A DNA stretch of 64,000 bases from an uncultured Prevotellaceae bacterium (GTDB lineage Bacteria > Bacteroidota > Bacteroidia > Bacteroidales > Bacteroidaceae), in contig OMZS01000010.1 in assembly GCA_900315565.1 (NCBI GenBank), positions 32,091 to 96,090 of the forward strand. The letters are read 5' to 3'. This document shows positions 16,396 to 25,072 of this stretch, piece by piece. Under the pieces are notes generated by a model, which made no database searches, was not told where the DNA came from, and was given only the letters and a program-made list of their open reading frames with translations. Made by a program: the position numbers and the translations under genes. Positions within the stretch are counted from its first letter, which is position 1. Each line of letters opens with the position of its first letter.

Positions 16396-19017
16396 ATGAC
16401 CAACAAACGATTCATTACGGCGCTCTTCGGCGCAACATGCTTAGCAGCAACCTGTATGGCGCAAAACCTACAACTCAACGAACTGGAGTACTTCGAACGC
16501 CAGGGAGTAAACGTGCTCGTGTTCAGCAATAGCTTTAACGGAGGATTCAACGACGAGAAAAACTCAGGCATAGAAATCATCCACCACGGAGTAAGAACCG
16601 TGCAGGGAGGTGCCATCCGACTCAACAACACTCCCGAACAATGGGACCTCGTGCCCACCATGACTAGCCGGAAAGTGGACAAGGAGAACGGCTCCATTGA
16701 GGTGGGTCTGCGCTACAACGACTACGACTTCGATAGCCGCGTGGTGGTGACGGCCAAAGGCAAGGCCGTAGAGATTGCCGTGTGGCTCGACAAGCCCGTG
16801 CCCAAAGCACTCGAAGGCGAAGCCGGACTCAACATTGAGTTCCTCCCATCGCAATACTGGCTCAAAACCTTCACCATGGACGGACGCCTGAGCCGTCTGC
16901 CACGCTACGCCACCAGCCAGACCATCACGCGCCCCAACAACGAGAAACCCCGACAATTCAAAGGATTCAAAACCTACGACGACCGCGGAACCAACCGCTT
17001 CATCGACCCGCTTCCCATTGAGCAGGGACACACCCTGCGCATGGCAACCGACACACCCGAAAGGCTCGTTAGCATCAGTAGCCAGGATGCCGAGCTGAAA
17101 CTCTACGACGGACGCATGCTGGCACAGAACGGATGGTTCGTGGTGCGAAGCATTCTGCCAGCAGGCAAGACGGGCAAGGTGGTGACATGGACCGTAGAGC
17201 CCAACGCCATTGAGGGATGGATACGCCAGCCTAACATTGGATTCTCGCAAGTAGGCTACCAGCCCGCGCAAGCCAAGGTGGCCGTCATCGAGCTCGACAA
17301 GGCCGACACACCCAAAACCACCGCCCGCCTGATGCGTATCGGCGACGACGGAAAGGTCAGCGAAGCCTTCAGCGGAAAGGTCAGCATGTGGGGGCCCTAC
17401 TTCAAGTACAACTACGCCAAGTTCGACTTCTCATCGGTCAAGGAACCGGGCATCTACTACATTGAGTATGGCGACACACGCACCAACAACTTCATCATCA
17501 ACGACAACGTATATGACAAAATAACCGATGCCACCACCGACGTGTGGATCCCCATTCACATGAACCACATGTATGTGAACGAGGGCTACCGCGCATGGCA
17601 CGGCGAGCCCTTCAAGGAGGGCTATCTACAAGCTCCACCCTCCGACCACTTCGACCTGCACTACCAGGGTCCCACCACCGACACCAAATACAAGCCGCTG
17701 GAACTCATTCCGGGACTCAACATCGGCGGATTCTTCGACGCGGGCGACTTCGACATTGAGACGGGCTCTAACATCAACGTGGTCCACAACTTTGTGAAGA
17801 CATGGGAGATGTTCCACCCCGAGCGCGACGAGACCTTCGTCAGCCAGAAGCAACGCTACGTTGATCTCCACCGGCCCGACGGCACACCCGACATACTCCA
17901 GTTCATCGAGCACGGCACGCTCAACCTCGTTGCCCAGGCCGAACAAATAGGCCACATGGCCTCTACCCTATCCAACTCGGTGCTCGACAACTACCACCAT
18001 CTGGGCGACGCAGCCTCCATTACCGACGGCCTGCACTACGACCCCAGCCTGAAACCCTACGAGGTGTCGTCCGACGGCAAGCGTAGCGGAACACCCGACG
18101 ACATGTGGGCCTTCACCACCCGAAGCCCCCAGCTCGACTTCCGCGCCGCCGCCATGTTTGCCGCCGCCAGCCGCGCCCTTCAAGGCTACAACGACCAGCT
18201 GGCCCAGCGCGCCCTCACCCAGTCGAAAAGGCTGCTCGAAGAGGCCACCCAGCTCATGAGCCAACGAGCCAAACAACGTGCCAACAACATGAATGTCGAC
18301 GAGTATAGCTGGCTCGACGGAACCAACAACCAACAACAGACTACCAACAACCGCAAACAAAGAGAGCGCCTCAACAAAAACCGCCAGCAACTGGGCGACA
18401 TGGCCACCAACCTTCAACTCTACGGAGCCACCCACGAAAAGAAATACCTCGACAACTTTGAGAAACAAATTTGGGATGCGCTCGACGTGAACGTGGCAGG
18501 CTACATGCAGACTGCCCTCGACGCCGTACCACACATGGACGAGGCCTACCAAAAACGCTTGCGCCCCTACGTGCTCAAGTATCAGGAGTACATTGAGAGC
18601 TTCGACAAGGCCAACCCCTACGGAGTGCCCATCACGCTGGGCAACTGGGCTGGTGTGAATGCCGTGCTCAACTTTGGCATCACCGTTTGCTTTGCCCACC
18701 AGTATTTCCCCGACATCGTGAAGAAAGAGGAAACTTACCGCACGGCCAACTGGCTCTTCGGATGTCATCCCTACCACAACTACTCGTTTGTGGCCGCCGT
18801 GGGAGCAGCCCGACCCAAGGCCGTGTTCTACGGCAACAACCGAGCCGACTTCTCGTTCATTCCCGGCAACGTGGCTCCAGGACTGCTTTTCCGCCGCCCC
18901 GACCACTTTGAGAACTTCGACGACTGGCCCTTCCTCTGGGGACAAAACGAGGGTACCATTGCCGGTAACACCCAGTACGTCATCTTCGGCTCAGCCTTCA
19001 AAAATTGTGTCAAATAA
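16396..19017 (+). CDS. glycoside hydrolase family 9 protein (endoglucanase-type)
   Basis: An 873-residue secreted protein with signal peptide (MTNKRFITALFGATCLAATC, cleavage near CMAQ). An N-terminal beta domain of about 270 residues precedes a cellulase Ig-like domain (IGFSQVGYQPAQAKVAV, about residues 277-370), then the (alpha/alpha)6 GH9 domain. Catalytic features: GGFFDAGDFD with Asp448 and Asp451 (general base region), the late histidine motif FGCHPYHNYSFVAAVG, and NEGTI with Glu852 as the likely acid. An Asn/Gln/Arg-rich insert occupies about residues 642-665. Likely substrate is a beta-glucan (cellulose, xyloglucan or mixed-linkage), but some GH9 members are exo-acting. The first ATG after the repeat gives a clean signal peptide, so the upstream TTG was not used. 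Confidence 0.88.
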   Translation: MTNKRFITALFGATCLAATCMAQNLQLNELEYFERQGVNVLVFSNSFNGGFNDEKNSGIEIIHHGVRTVQGGAIRLNNTPEQWDLVPTMTSRKVDKENGSIEVGLRYNDYDFDSRVVVTAKGKAVEIAVWLDKPVPKALEGEAGLNIEFLPSQYWLKTFTMDGRLSRLPRYATSQTITRPNNEKPRQFKGFKTYDDRGTNRFIDPLPIEQGHTLRMATDTPERLVSISSQDAELKLYDGRMLAQNGWFVVRSILPAGKTGKVVTWTVEPNAIEGWIRQPNIGFSQVGYQPAQAKVAVIELDKADTPKTTARLMRIGDDGKVSEAFSGKVSMWGPYFKYNYAKFDFSSVKEPGIYYIEYGDTRTNNFIINDNVYDKITDATTDVWIPIHMNHMYVNEGYRAWHGEPFKEGYLQAPPSDHFDLHYQGPTTDTKYKPLELIPGLNIGGFFDAGDFDIETGSNINVVHNFVKTWEMFHPERDETFVSQKQRYVDLHRPDGTPDILQFIEHGTLNLVAQAEQIGHMASTLSNSVLDNYHHLGDAASITDGLHYDPSLKPYEVSSDGKRSGTPDDMWAFTTRSPQLDFRAAAMFAAASRALQGYNDQLAQRALTQSKRLLEEATQLMSQRAKQRANNMNVDEYSWLDGTNNQQQTTNNRKQRERLNKNRQQLGDMATNLQLYGATHEKKYLDNFEKQIWDALDVNVAGYMQTALDAVPHMDEAYQKRLRPYVLKYQEYIESFDKANPYGVPITLGNWAGVNAVLNFGITVCFAHQYFPDIVKKEETYRTANWLFGCHPYHNYSFVAAVGAARPKAVFYGNNRADFSFIPGNVAPGLLFRRPDHFENFDDWPFLWGQNEGTIAGNTQYVIFGSAFKNCVK

Positions 19018-19034
19018 CCCCCTATTTGTAAACC

Positions 19035-19076
19035 ATCACCCAACACCTATCACCCAACACCTATCACCCAACACCC
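19035..19076. repeat. three tandem copies of a 14-bp unit
   Basis: ATCACCCAACACCT repeats at 19035-19048, 19049-19062 and 19063-19076 (last base changed). It fills the short gap before the next start codon at 19080. Confidence 0.85.
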
Positions 19077-19079
19077 GTC

Positions 19080-19745
19080 ATGAAAAAATCATTGTCTCTA
19101 TCATTGTTGCTGATTGTTTCTGTTGTAGCCATGCCACAATCAGCCACCCATTCGCTAAAAGTGTTGCAAAGCTGGCAACACACCGAAGAAAAGGGCGACC
19201 TCAACAAGGACGGCATCAACGACCTTGTCATCATTGCCGTTCCGCCTGAAGAGTCCGTTGCCTCCCGCCAGTCTGACGAGGGCGAGGAGGACGAGGATTT
19301 CCGCGAGGAGCCACAACCTGTGCTCTCCATCTTCTGGGGAACGCCACAAGGCCAATACCGTCACTATAAGCAATACGACGAAATCCTACCCAGAGGCAAC
19401 AACACTTGTTCATACGACCGGGAAATTACCATTACCGACCGAGGGAGCCTCATCTTTAGTATGTCACTATGGTGCTCGGCAGGTTCCTACGGCACAAGCA
19501 CAGACACCTTTACCTTCCGCTATCAGAACGGCGATTTCTTCCTCATCGGCTACGAAACCGATGAGTTTTCGCGCAACTCGGGAGAGCGAAGAGTCTATAG
19601 CTACAACTACCTTACTTGGCGCAAGCAAACCGTCACGGATAATGGGTTTGATGATAGCGTGCCGAAGAAAGAAAAATGGGAAAAAATAGCCAAGAAGCCA
19701 CTCAAGCGCCTCGGCTCATTTGGTTTCGATGAATCGCCCCAATAA
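19080..19745 (+). CDS. secreted protein of unknown function
   Basis: A 221-residue protein with a signal peptide (cleavage near residues 18-21, SVVAMPQSA). The mature part contains GDLNKDGINDLVIIA (about residues 39-53), a Ca-binding-like loop typical of FG-GAP/VCBS or dockerin-like repeats, here a single copy. An acidic stretch (EGEEDEDFREEPQP, about 68-81) follows. The body is beta-rich with many Tyr and Phe. I do not recognise a named family. It follows the GH9 gene after 62 nt of tandem repeat and may be co-transcribed. A strong bidirectional terminator lies downstream. Confidence 0.8.
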   Translation: MKKSLSLSLLLIVSVVAMPQSATHSLKVLQSWQHTEEKGDLNKDGINDLVIIAVPPEESVASRQSDEGEEDEDFREEPQPVLSIFWGTPQGQYRHYKQYDEILPRGNNTCSYDREITITDRGSLIFSMSLWCSAGSYGTSTDTFTFRYQNGDFFLIGYETDEFSRNSGERRVYSYNYLTWRKQTVTDNGFDDSVPKKEKWEKIAKKPLKRLGSFGFDESPQ

Positions 19746-19820
19746 CTGACTACAGCCGCCCGAAGCTACATGTAAGATGGTGCCGTCGAGCGTATGGTCT
19801 TTTATCGCTTTATCACTACA

Positions 19821-19878
19821 AAGACACAAAAAAGAATGCAGAGAATATAAGAAAAACTCTGCATTCTTTTTGTGTCTT
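19821..19878. terminator. bidirectional intrinsic terminator
   Basis: AAGACACAAAAAAGAATGCAGAG (split here as 19821-19843) pairs with 19857-19878 (CTCTGCATTC, T5, TGTGTCTT) around a 13-nt loop, with one bulged base. The A- and T-runs serve both strands; the flanking genes converge here. Confidence 0.85.
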
Positions 19879-19911
19879 AACTTTTATAGATAAGCCAAAA
19901 GAGTCTCGGGC

Positions 19912-22900
19912 TTATTGCTCTTTCTTAGTCGTACAAAGATTGACCAGATAAACAATGCTCATGTAAGGAATGCCCGTATTGCTCTGCAAGCCAATTTCGC
20001 ATGTACGGCTATTAGAATAGCCCACCTCAATGTGGTTCTTCTCAATCTGCGGACGAAGCTTGCGCAGGGCATAGCGGTTCATCTCGGGATAGGTGAATCC
20101 GCGGTCGCCGGCAAATCCGCAACAGCCCACACCCTCGGGCAGATAAACATTGCGCGAGCACAACTTTGCCAGGGCGATGAGGTCGCCTGCCACGCCCATC
20201 TCGCGGGTAGAGCAGGTAATGTGGAGGGCGATGCGGCGGTCGGTGGGATGGAACTCGAGCCTGTCAACCAAATACTTCATGATAAACTCGGCCGGCTCGT
20301 AGAGCTTCATTTTCTTCATCACCTTCTTCATACGATGCAGACAGGGGCTTTGCGCACAGAGCACCGGATACTTGCCCTGCTCTGAGGCTTTCCAGAGCGC
20401 GGCTTCAAGCTCAGCACTCTTACGGTCGGCAATGTCGAGCATGCCCTTACTTTCCCAAATCTGACCGCAACACATTTTCTCCATGCCCTCGGGGAAAATC
20501 ACCTCGTAGCCTGCCTTCGCCATGAGTTGTATCACCTCATCGACGAGTGCATGCTTAACAGGTGCCTCCTTGGCAAGTCCCATGGTCTGGTTGATACAGC
20601 TGGGGAAATAAACCACCTTGAGATCCTCTTTCTGGGTGCTATCTGCCGTGTGCTGAGTTGCCGAGCGCTCGATGATAAACTGTGTGAGGTCGGTTTTCTT
20701 GGGCTGACGTTTCTTCTTGGGCATGGCCGTTGTCCACAAAGGCAGTCCCATTTTGTTCATGCCACGGCAAATGGCACTCATGTTCTTCGAGCCCAGCGTC
20801 ACATGTCCCAGATGGGCCACATCGAGCACCAGGCGCAGGCCCGACTTGATGCCGGCCATGTGGTTGGCGGCAAACTCGCCCACCTTGTAGCCCGTCTTGT
20901 TGTTGAGCATGTCCATTTGGCGGATAAGGTGGGTCAGCTCACCCGTGTTAATCTTCATCGGGCATGAGGTGGAGCACAGCCCGTCGGTGGCGCACGTCTG
21001 GTCGCCGTAGTACTTGTATTGCTTCTTGAGCGTAGCCACTCGCTCGGGATTTTCGCCCGTAGCCTCCAGGGCCCTTATCTCGCGCTGAACAGCAATACGC
21101 ATGCGCGACGACAGGGTGAGTCCGCACGACATGCAATTCACCTCACAGAACCCGCACTCTATGCACTTGTTGGCTCTCTTCACGGCACGGATGGTTTCCT
21201 GGGCCGTAGAGAGGCTTTCGTCCATGAGGTACTTGCCGCCGTCGGGCACGCGGTCGAAGTCGAAATCGAGAACGGGCAGCGGCTTCAGACACTTGATGAA
21301 ACACTCGGGGTCGTCGTTGAATATAACGCCTTGGTTCAGCAGTCCGTTGGGGTCGAAAATGGCTTTCAGCTCCTTCATCACGGCGTAGGCTTTCTCGCGC
21401 CACTCGTATTTCACAAACGGAGCCATGTTGCGGCCTGTGCCGTGCTCGGCCTTCAACGAACCGTCGTATTCCTCCACCACCAAGCGAGCCACGTCGCGCA
21501 TCATCTCCTCATAGCGTTTCACCTCGGTCTCGCTCTTAAAGCTTTGGTTCAATATAAAATGGTAATTGCCTTCAAAAGCATGACCGTAGATGCAGGCATC
21601 CGAATAGCCGTGGTCGGCAATCATCTTCTGCAACTTCACCGTGGCCTCGGGCAGACACTCAATGGGGAATGCCACGTCCTCGATGAGGCACGACGTGCCC
21701 ACAGGACGCGTACCGCCCACCGACGGGAAGATACCCGAGCGGATGGCCCAGTACTTGCCATACACGGCCGGATCTTCGGTAAACTCGGCGGGGATGTAGA
21801 GGCGGAACTGCCCCAGACACTCTTTGATTTTCGAAATCTTCTCCAGCAGTTGCTCGTGGGTTTTTGCCTTTGTCTCTGTGAGTATGGCTGTCAGGTTGTG
21901 GTAGTCGCCTGGTTGCACGCCCTCAATCTTGCCTGCGTCAACGTCTTTCTTGTATTGCAGATACACGGGGTCGTCAACCGAGTTAAGCGACATGTAGTCC
22001 AGCATCTCGGCACTCTTCACCATCAGCTGCTCAGCACTCATCTTCAAGTCCTCGTCGCCCGCCTTCAGTTTCTTCATGGCCACCACTGCCTCGCAACTTT
22101 CTTTCATTGTGAGGAAGTAAACCATGGCCGAGGCCTTGAACGGATAGTCATGAAGTGTGCGCATGGTCACCTCCGACACAAAGGCCAGCGTGCCTTCGCT
22201 GCCCACCATGCAGTGGGCCATGATGTCGAACGGGTCATCGTAGGCCAGCAACGGGCGGATGTTCAGTCCAGTCACGTTCTTGATGCTGTACTTCTTACTG
22301 ATGCGGTCGGCCAGTTCCTTGTCGGCACGCACACGGTCGCGCAAGTCCTCAATTTTCTTGATAAAGTCGGGGTGCGACTGGCGGAAAGCCTCCTTGCTCT
22401 TCTCGTCGCCCGTATCCACGATGGTGCCGTCGGTCAACACCAGGCGGGCGCTCACCAGCATGCGGTCGCTGTTGGCATGCACGCCACAGTTCATGCCCGA
22501 GGCGTTGTTGCACACAATGCCGCCCACCATGGCCGAGCCGATGCTGGCCGGGTCGGGTGGGAATACGCGTCCGTAAGGCTTTAGTATCTCATTCACACGC
22601 GAACCCACAATGCCCGGCTGCAGCCGTATGGTGTCCTGGTTGGGGCCTATTTCATATTGCTCCCAGTGTTTGCCGGCCACGATGAGCACCGAGTCGCTGA
22701 TGCTCTGACCCGAGAGCGACGTGCCCGCAGCCCTAAAGGTGAAGGGCAGATTGTGGCGCTGGCAGGCTCCTATAATCTTGGCAACTTGCTGCTCATCGTC
22801 GCTGCGCACCACCACTTTGGGTATCTGGCGATAGAAGCTGGCATCAGTACCCCACCCCAACGTCCGCAGTTCGTCGGTATAGATGTTGTCAGCATTTACA

Positions 22901-22977
22901 AACTCTTTGATTTCGGCCAGAAACGCATCGTATTGAGCTGATTTCGGCCTGCTGTTTGAAAGGTTCGATTGTGTCAT
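19912..22977 (-). CDS. FAD/Fe-S D-2-hydroxyacid dehydrogenase (GlcD-GlcF type fusion)
   Basis: With the start at MTQSNLSNSRPKS the protein has 1021 residues. The N-terminal half is an FAD-binding PCMH domain (VVVRSDDEQQVAKIIGACQR, then FRAAGTSLSGQS and NNASGMNCG) followed by an FAD-oxidase C-terminal domain ending near GLLNQGV. The second half has ferredoxin-like cysteines (CIECGFCEVNCMSCG and CATDGLCSTSCPM) and two CCG-type motifs (CCGQIWESKG and GVGCCGFAGDRG), as in GlcF. It resembles YdiJ-type D-2-hydroxyglutarate or D-lactate dehydrogenases of about 1000 residues; the exact substrate is undecided. The frame stays open about 300 bp upstream, but that part is Lys/Arg-rich low complexity lying over a promoter and hairpin, so it was not included. 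Confidence 0.87.
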   Translation of the reverse strand: MTQSNLSNSRPKSAQYDAFLAEIKEFVNADNIYTDELRTLGWGTDASFYRQIPKVVVRSDDEQQVAKIIGACQRHNLPFTFRAAGTSLSGQSISDSVLIVAGKHWEQYEIGPNQDTIRLQPGIVGSRVNEILKPYGRVFPPDPASIGSAMVGGIVCNNASGMNCGVHANSDRMLVSARLVLTDGTIVDTGDEKSKEAFRQSHPDFIKKIEDLRDRVRADKELADRISKKYSIKNVTGLNIRPLLAYDDPFDIMAHCMVGSEGTLAFVSEVTMRTLHDYPFKASAMVYFLTMKESCEAVVAMKKLKAGDEDLKMSAEQLMVKSAEMLDYMSLNSVDDPVYLQYKKDVDAGKIEGVQPGDYHNLTAILTETKAKTHEQLLEKISKIKECLGQFRLYIPAEFTEDPAVYGKYWAIRSGIFPSVGGTRPVGTSCLIEDVAFPIECLPEATVKLQKMIADHGYSDACIYGHAFEGNYHFILNQSFKSETEVKRYEEMMRDVARLVVEEYDGSLKAEHGTGRNMAPFVKYEWREKAYAVMKELKAIFDPNGLLNQGVIFNDDPECFIKCLKPLPVLDFDFDRVPDGGKYLMDESLSTAQETIRAVKRANKCIECGFCEVNCMSCGLTLSSRMRIAVQREIRALEATGENPERVATLKKQYKYYGDQTCATDGLCSTSCPMKINTGELTHLIRQMDMLNNKTGYKVGEFAANHMAGIKSGLRLVLDVAHLGHVTLGSKNMSAICRGMNKMGLPLWTTAMPKKKRQPKKTDLTQFIIERSATQHTADSTQKEDLKVVYFPSCINQTMGLAKEAPVKHALVDEVIQLMAKAGYEVIFPEGMEKMCCGQIWESKGMLDIADRKSAELEAALWKASEQGKYPVLCAQSPCLHRMKKVMKKMKLYEPAEFIMKYLVDRLEFHPTDRRIALHITCSTREMGVAGDLIALAKLCSRNVYLPEGVGCCGFAGDRGFTYPEMNRYALRKLRPQIEKNHIEVGYSNSRTCEIGLQSNTGIPYMSIVYLVNLCTTKKEQ

Positions 22978-23064
22978 AGTACGTATATCATTATGTTTTA
23001 CATAGTTTCTGTTGGCAAATATAGTAAAAATAATCGAGTCTTCACCGCGAAAACGCATTTTTTT

Positions 23065-23250
23065 TATCTTTGCAGGCACATTTTCTAATACTAACAACAA
23101 AAAAGCCAAAAAACATAATGCCGCACCAAGATATATCAGCACAACTCGTTTCATTACCGTATGCTGCGGCACCGCCGCAGCCACCCTTCTCTCCTCCTTT
23201 TTTCTATTCCTTTTTTTCTTTCCCTCTTTTTTTACCTTTACAAAATGCAA
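23065..23250 (+). promoter_or_regulatory. promoter-like box, GC hairpin and polypyrimidine tract in the 424-bp gap before uxaB
   Basis: The gap 22978-23401 separates divergent genes. It holds a -7-like TATCTTTG (23065-23072), an 8-bp hairpin GCTGCGGC-ACC-GCCGCAGC (23163-23181) and a roughly 65-nt nearly pure C/T tract (23183-23250). Hairpin plus U-rich tail resembles an intrinsic terminator, so a short RNA of about 120 nt could be made. A 46-codon frame (23118-23258) runs through it with a Phe/Pro-rich end, which may simply reflect the pyrimidine tract. Another -7-like box, TACCTTTG (23342-23349), lies 52 nt before uxaB. Confidence 0.45.
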
Positions 23251-23401
23251 AGCAATGAGTTTATAGTTAACCAACGGTTATTTCGTAAACCTTTGCGTGA
23301 GATTTTGGTGAAAAAACATACCATTGTAAGCCAAAAAGCACTACCTTTGCAACAGAAAAACGAACACTAAAAAACAAATCTAATAAAATCTTAGCAAAAT
23401 C

Positions 23402-24880
23402 ATGAGCAATCTGAAATCATTAAGCAAGCTGACCGCTCCAAAGAGCGTCATGCCAGAGAAAATCATCCAGTTTGGTGAAGGTAATTTCCTGCGCGCATTT
23501 GTCGATTGGATTATCTGGAACATGAACCAGAAGACCAATTTCAACGGCAGCGTGGTGGTGGTGCAGCCCATCGAGCGCGGAATGGTGGACTGGCTCAACG
23601 GCCAAGACTGTCTCTACCACGTCAACCTGCAAGGCCGCCAGAACGGCGAGGCTGTGAACACACTTGAGCGTATCGACGTCATCAGCCGCGCCCTGAATCC
23701 CTACACACAGAACTGGGCCTTCATGGCACTTGCCGAGCAGCCCGAGATTCGTTTCGTCATTTCGAACACCACCGAGGCCGGCATTGCCTTCGACCCCGCC
23801 TGCAAGCTGAGCGACGCTCCCGCCAGCAGCTATCCTGGCAAGCTGGTGCAGCTGCTGTTCCACCGCTACAAGACTTTCGACGGCGACCCCAAGAAGGGAC
23901 TCATCATCATGCCTTGCGAGCTGATTTTCCTCAACGGACATCACCTGAAGGAGTGCATCTACAAGTACATTGAGTTGTGGAAAGACGACTTCGGCAAGGA
24001 CTACGAGGGCTTCAAAGAGTGGTTTACTAAATATAACTATGTTTGCGCCACGCTGGTTGACCGCATCGTGCCCGGATTCCCCCGCAAAGAGATTGCCGAC
24101 ATCCAGCAGAAGATTGGCTACAAGGACAACCTTGTTGTTCAGGCCGAAATTTTCCACCTCTGGGTTATCGAGAAGGCCGAGAACATGACATGCGAGGAGC
24201 TGCGCGAAGAGTTCCCCGCTGAGAAGGCCGGCCTGCACGTGCTCATCGCCGAGAGCGAAAAGCCTTACCACGAGCGCAAGGTGACGCTGCTCAACGGTCC
24301 GCACACCGTGCTTTCGCCCGTCACCTATCTGAGCGGCGTGGATATTGTTCGCGACGCCTGCAACCACCCCGTACTGGGCAAATACATCCACAAGGTGCAG
24401 TTCGAGGAACTCATGGAGACACTCAACCTGCCCATGGACGAGCTCAAGAAGTTTGCCGCCGATGTGCTGGAGCGCTTCAACAACCCGTTTGTTGACCATC
24501 AGGTGACGAGCATCATGCTCAACTCGTTCCCCAAATTCCAGGCCCGCGACCTGCCCGGCGTGAAGACCTATCTGGAGCGCAAGGGCGAACTGCCACAGGG
24601 ACTCGTATTCGGTCTGGCTGCCATCATTACCTATTATAAAGGTGGTAAGCGTGCCGACGGCGCAGAAATCATCCCCAACGACGACCCGAAGATCATGGAC
24701 CTGCTGAAAGAGCTTTGGGCTACCGGCGACACACAGAAAGTGGCCGACGGCGTTCTCGCAGCCGACTTCATCTGGGGCGAAGATCTGCACGGCGTCGAAG
24801 GACTGGCCGAGCTCGTGAAGAAAGATCTCGACCTGATTCAGGAAAAGGGCATGCTCGAGGCCGTGAAGACCATTTTGTAA
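23402..24880 (+). CDS. uxaB: tagaturonate reductase (altronate oxidoreductase)
   Basis: A 492-residue cytoplasmic NAD(H)-dependent enzyme of the mannitol dehydrogenase superfamily that interconverts D-tagaturonate and D-altronate in galacturonate breakdown. The N-terminal nucleotide-binding motif is IIQFGEGNFLRAFVDW (about residues 21-36), followed by the conserved NTTEAGIAFD. The C-terminal domain has VTLLNGPHTVLSPVTYL, where Lys/His residues of the active site lie, and SIMLNSFPKFQARDLP. Length and motifs fit UxaB better than UxuB or MtlD. No other uronate genes are adjacent. A clear terminator follows. Confidence 0.93.
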   Translation: MSNLKSLSKLTAPKSVMPEKIIQFGEGNFLRAFVDWIIWNMNQKTNFNGSVVVVQPIERGMVDWLNGQDCLYHVNLQGRQNGEAVNTLERIDVISRALNPYTQNWAFMALAEQPEIRFVISNTTEAGIAFDPACKLSDAPASSYPGKLVQLLFHRYKTFDGDPKKGLIIMPCELIFLNGHHLKECIYKYIELWKDDFGKDYEGFKEWFTKYNYVCATLVDRIVPGFPRKEIADIQQKIGYKDNLVVQAEIFHLWVIEKAENMTCEELREEFPAEKAGLHVLIAESEKPYHERKVTLLNGPHTVLSPVTYLSGVDIVRDACNHPVLGKYIHKVQFEELMETLNLPMDELKKFAADVLERFNNPFVDHQVTSIMLNSFPKFQARDLPGVKTYLERKGELPQGLVFGLAAIITYYKGGKRADGAEIIPNDDPKIMDLLKELWATGDTQKVADGVLAADFIWGEDLHGVEGLAELVKKDLDLIQEKGMLEAVKTIL

Positions 24881-24891
24881 GAAAACAACTG

Positions 24892-24932
24892 AAAAATGGA
24901 AGATGAAAGTTTGGACTTCATCTTCCATTTTT
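24892..24932 (+). terminator. intrinsic terminator after uxaB
   Basis: AAAAATGGAAGATGAA (24892-24907) pairs with TTCATCTTCCATTTTT (24917-24932) around a 9-nt loop, followed by more T. Confidence 0.9.
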
Positions 24933-25038
24933 CTTTTAATTGAGGCAAATATACTTTTCGAGATGTTTCAAAAGGCATTTCTCAAGTTTCATGGCTAAAG
25001 AAACGGGGCAAAAAAGATTTTTTTTGCTCCATTTTTTG

Positions 25039-25046
25039 TACTTTTG
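25039..25046 (+). promoter_or_regulatory. -7-like promoter box for CotH protein 1
   Basis: TACTTTTG fits TAnnTTTG and lies 26 nt before the ATG; no TTTG is found at the right distance upstream. Confidence 0.4.
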
Positions 25047-25072
25047 CAGCCATTATTATCAACTACAACCTT

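Noticed and set aside
21019-22584. 521-codon plus-strand frame opposite the FAD/Fe-S dehydrogenase
   Set aside because: Antisense shadow; no motif, and the opposite strand has a clear enzyme.
23118-23258. 46-residue Phe/Pro-rich frame as a phenylalanine-type leader peptide
   Set aside because: Any frame through the C/T tract gives Phe, Pro, Leu and Ser, and the downstream gene is uronate metabolism, so amino-acid attenuation is not supported; only the hairpin/tract arrangement was kept.
22978-23274. N-terminal extension of the FAD/Fe-S dehydrogenase by about 99 residues
   Set aside because: The extension is Lys/Arg-rich low complexity plus a chance hydrophobic part, read from the complement of a pyrimidine tract and hairpin; family members start near MTQSNLSN.
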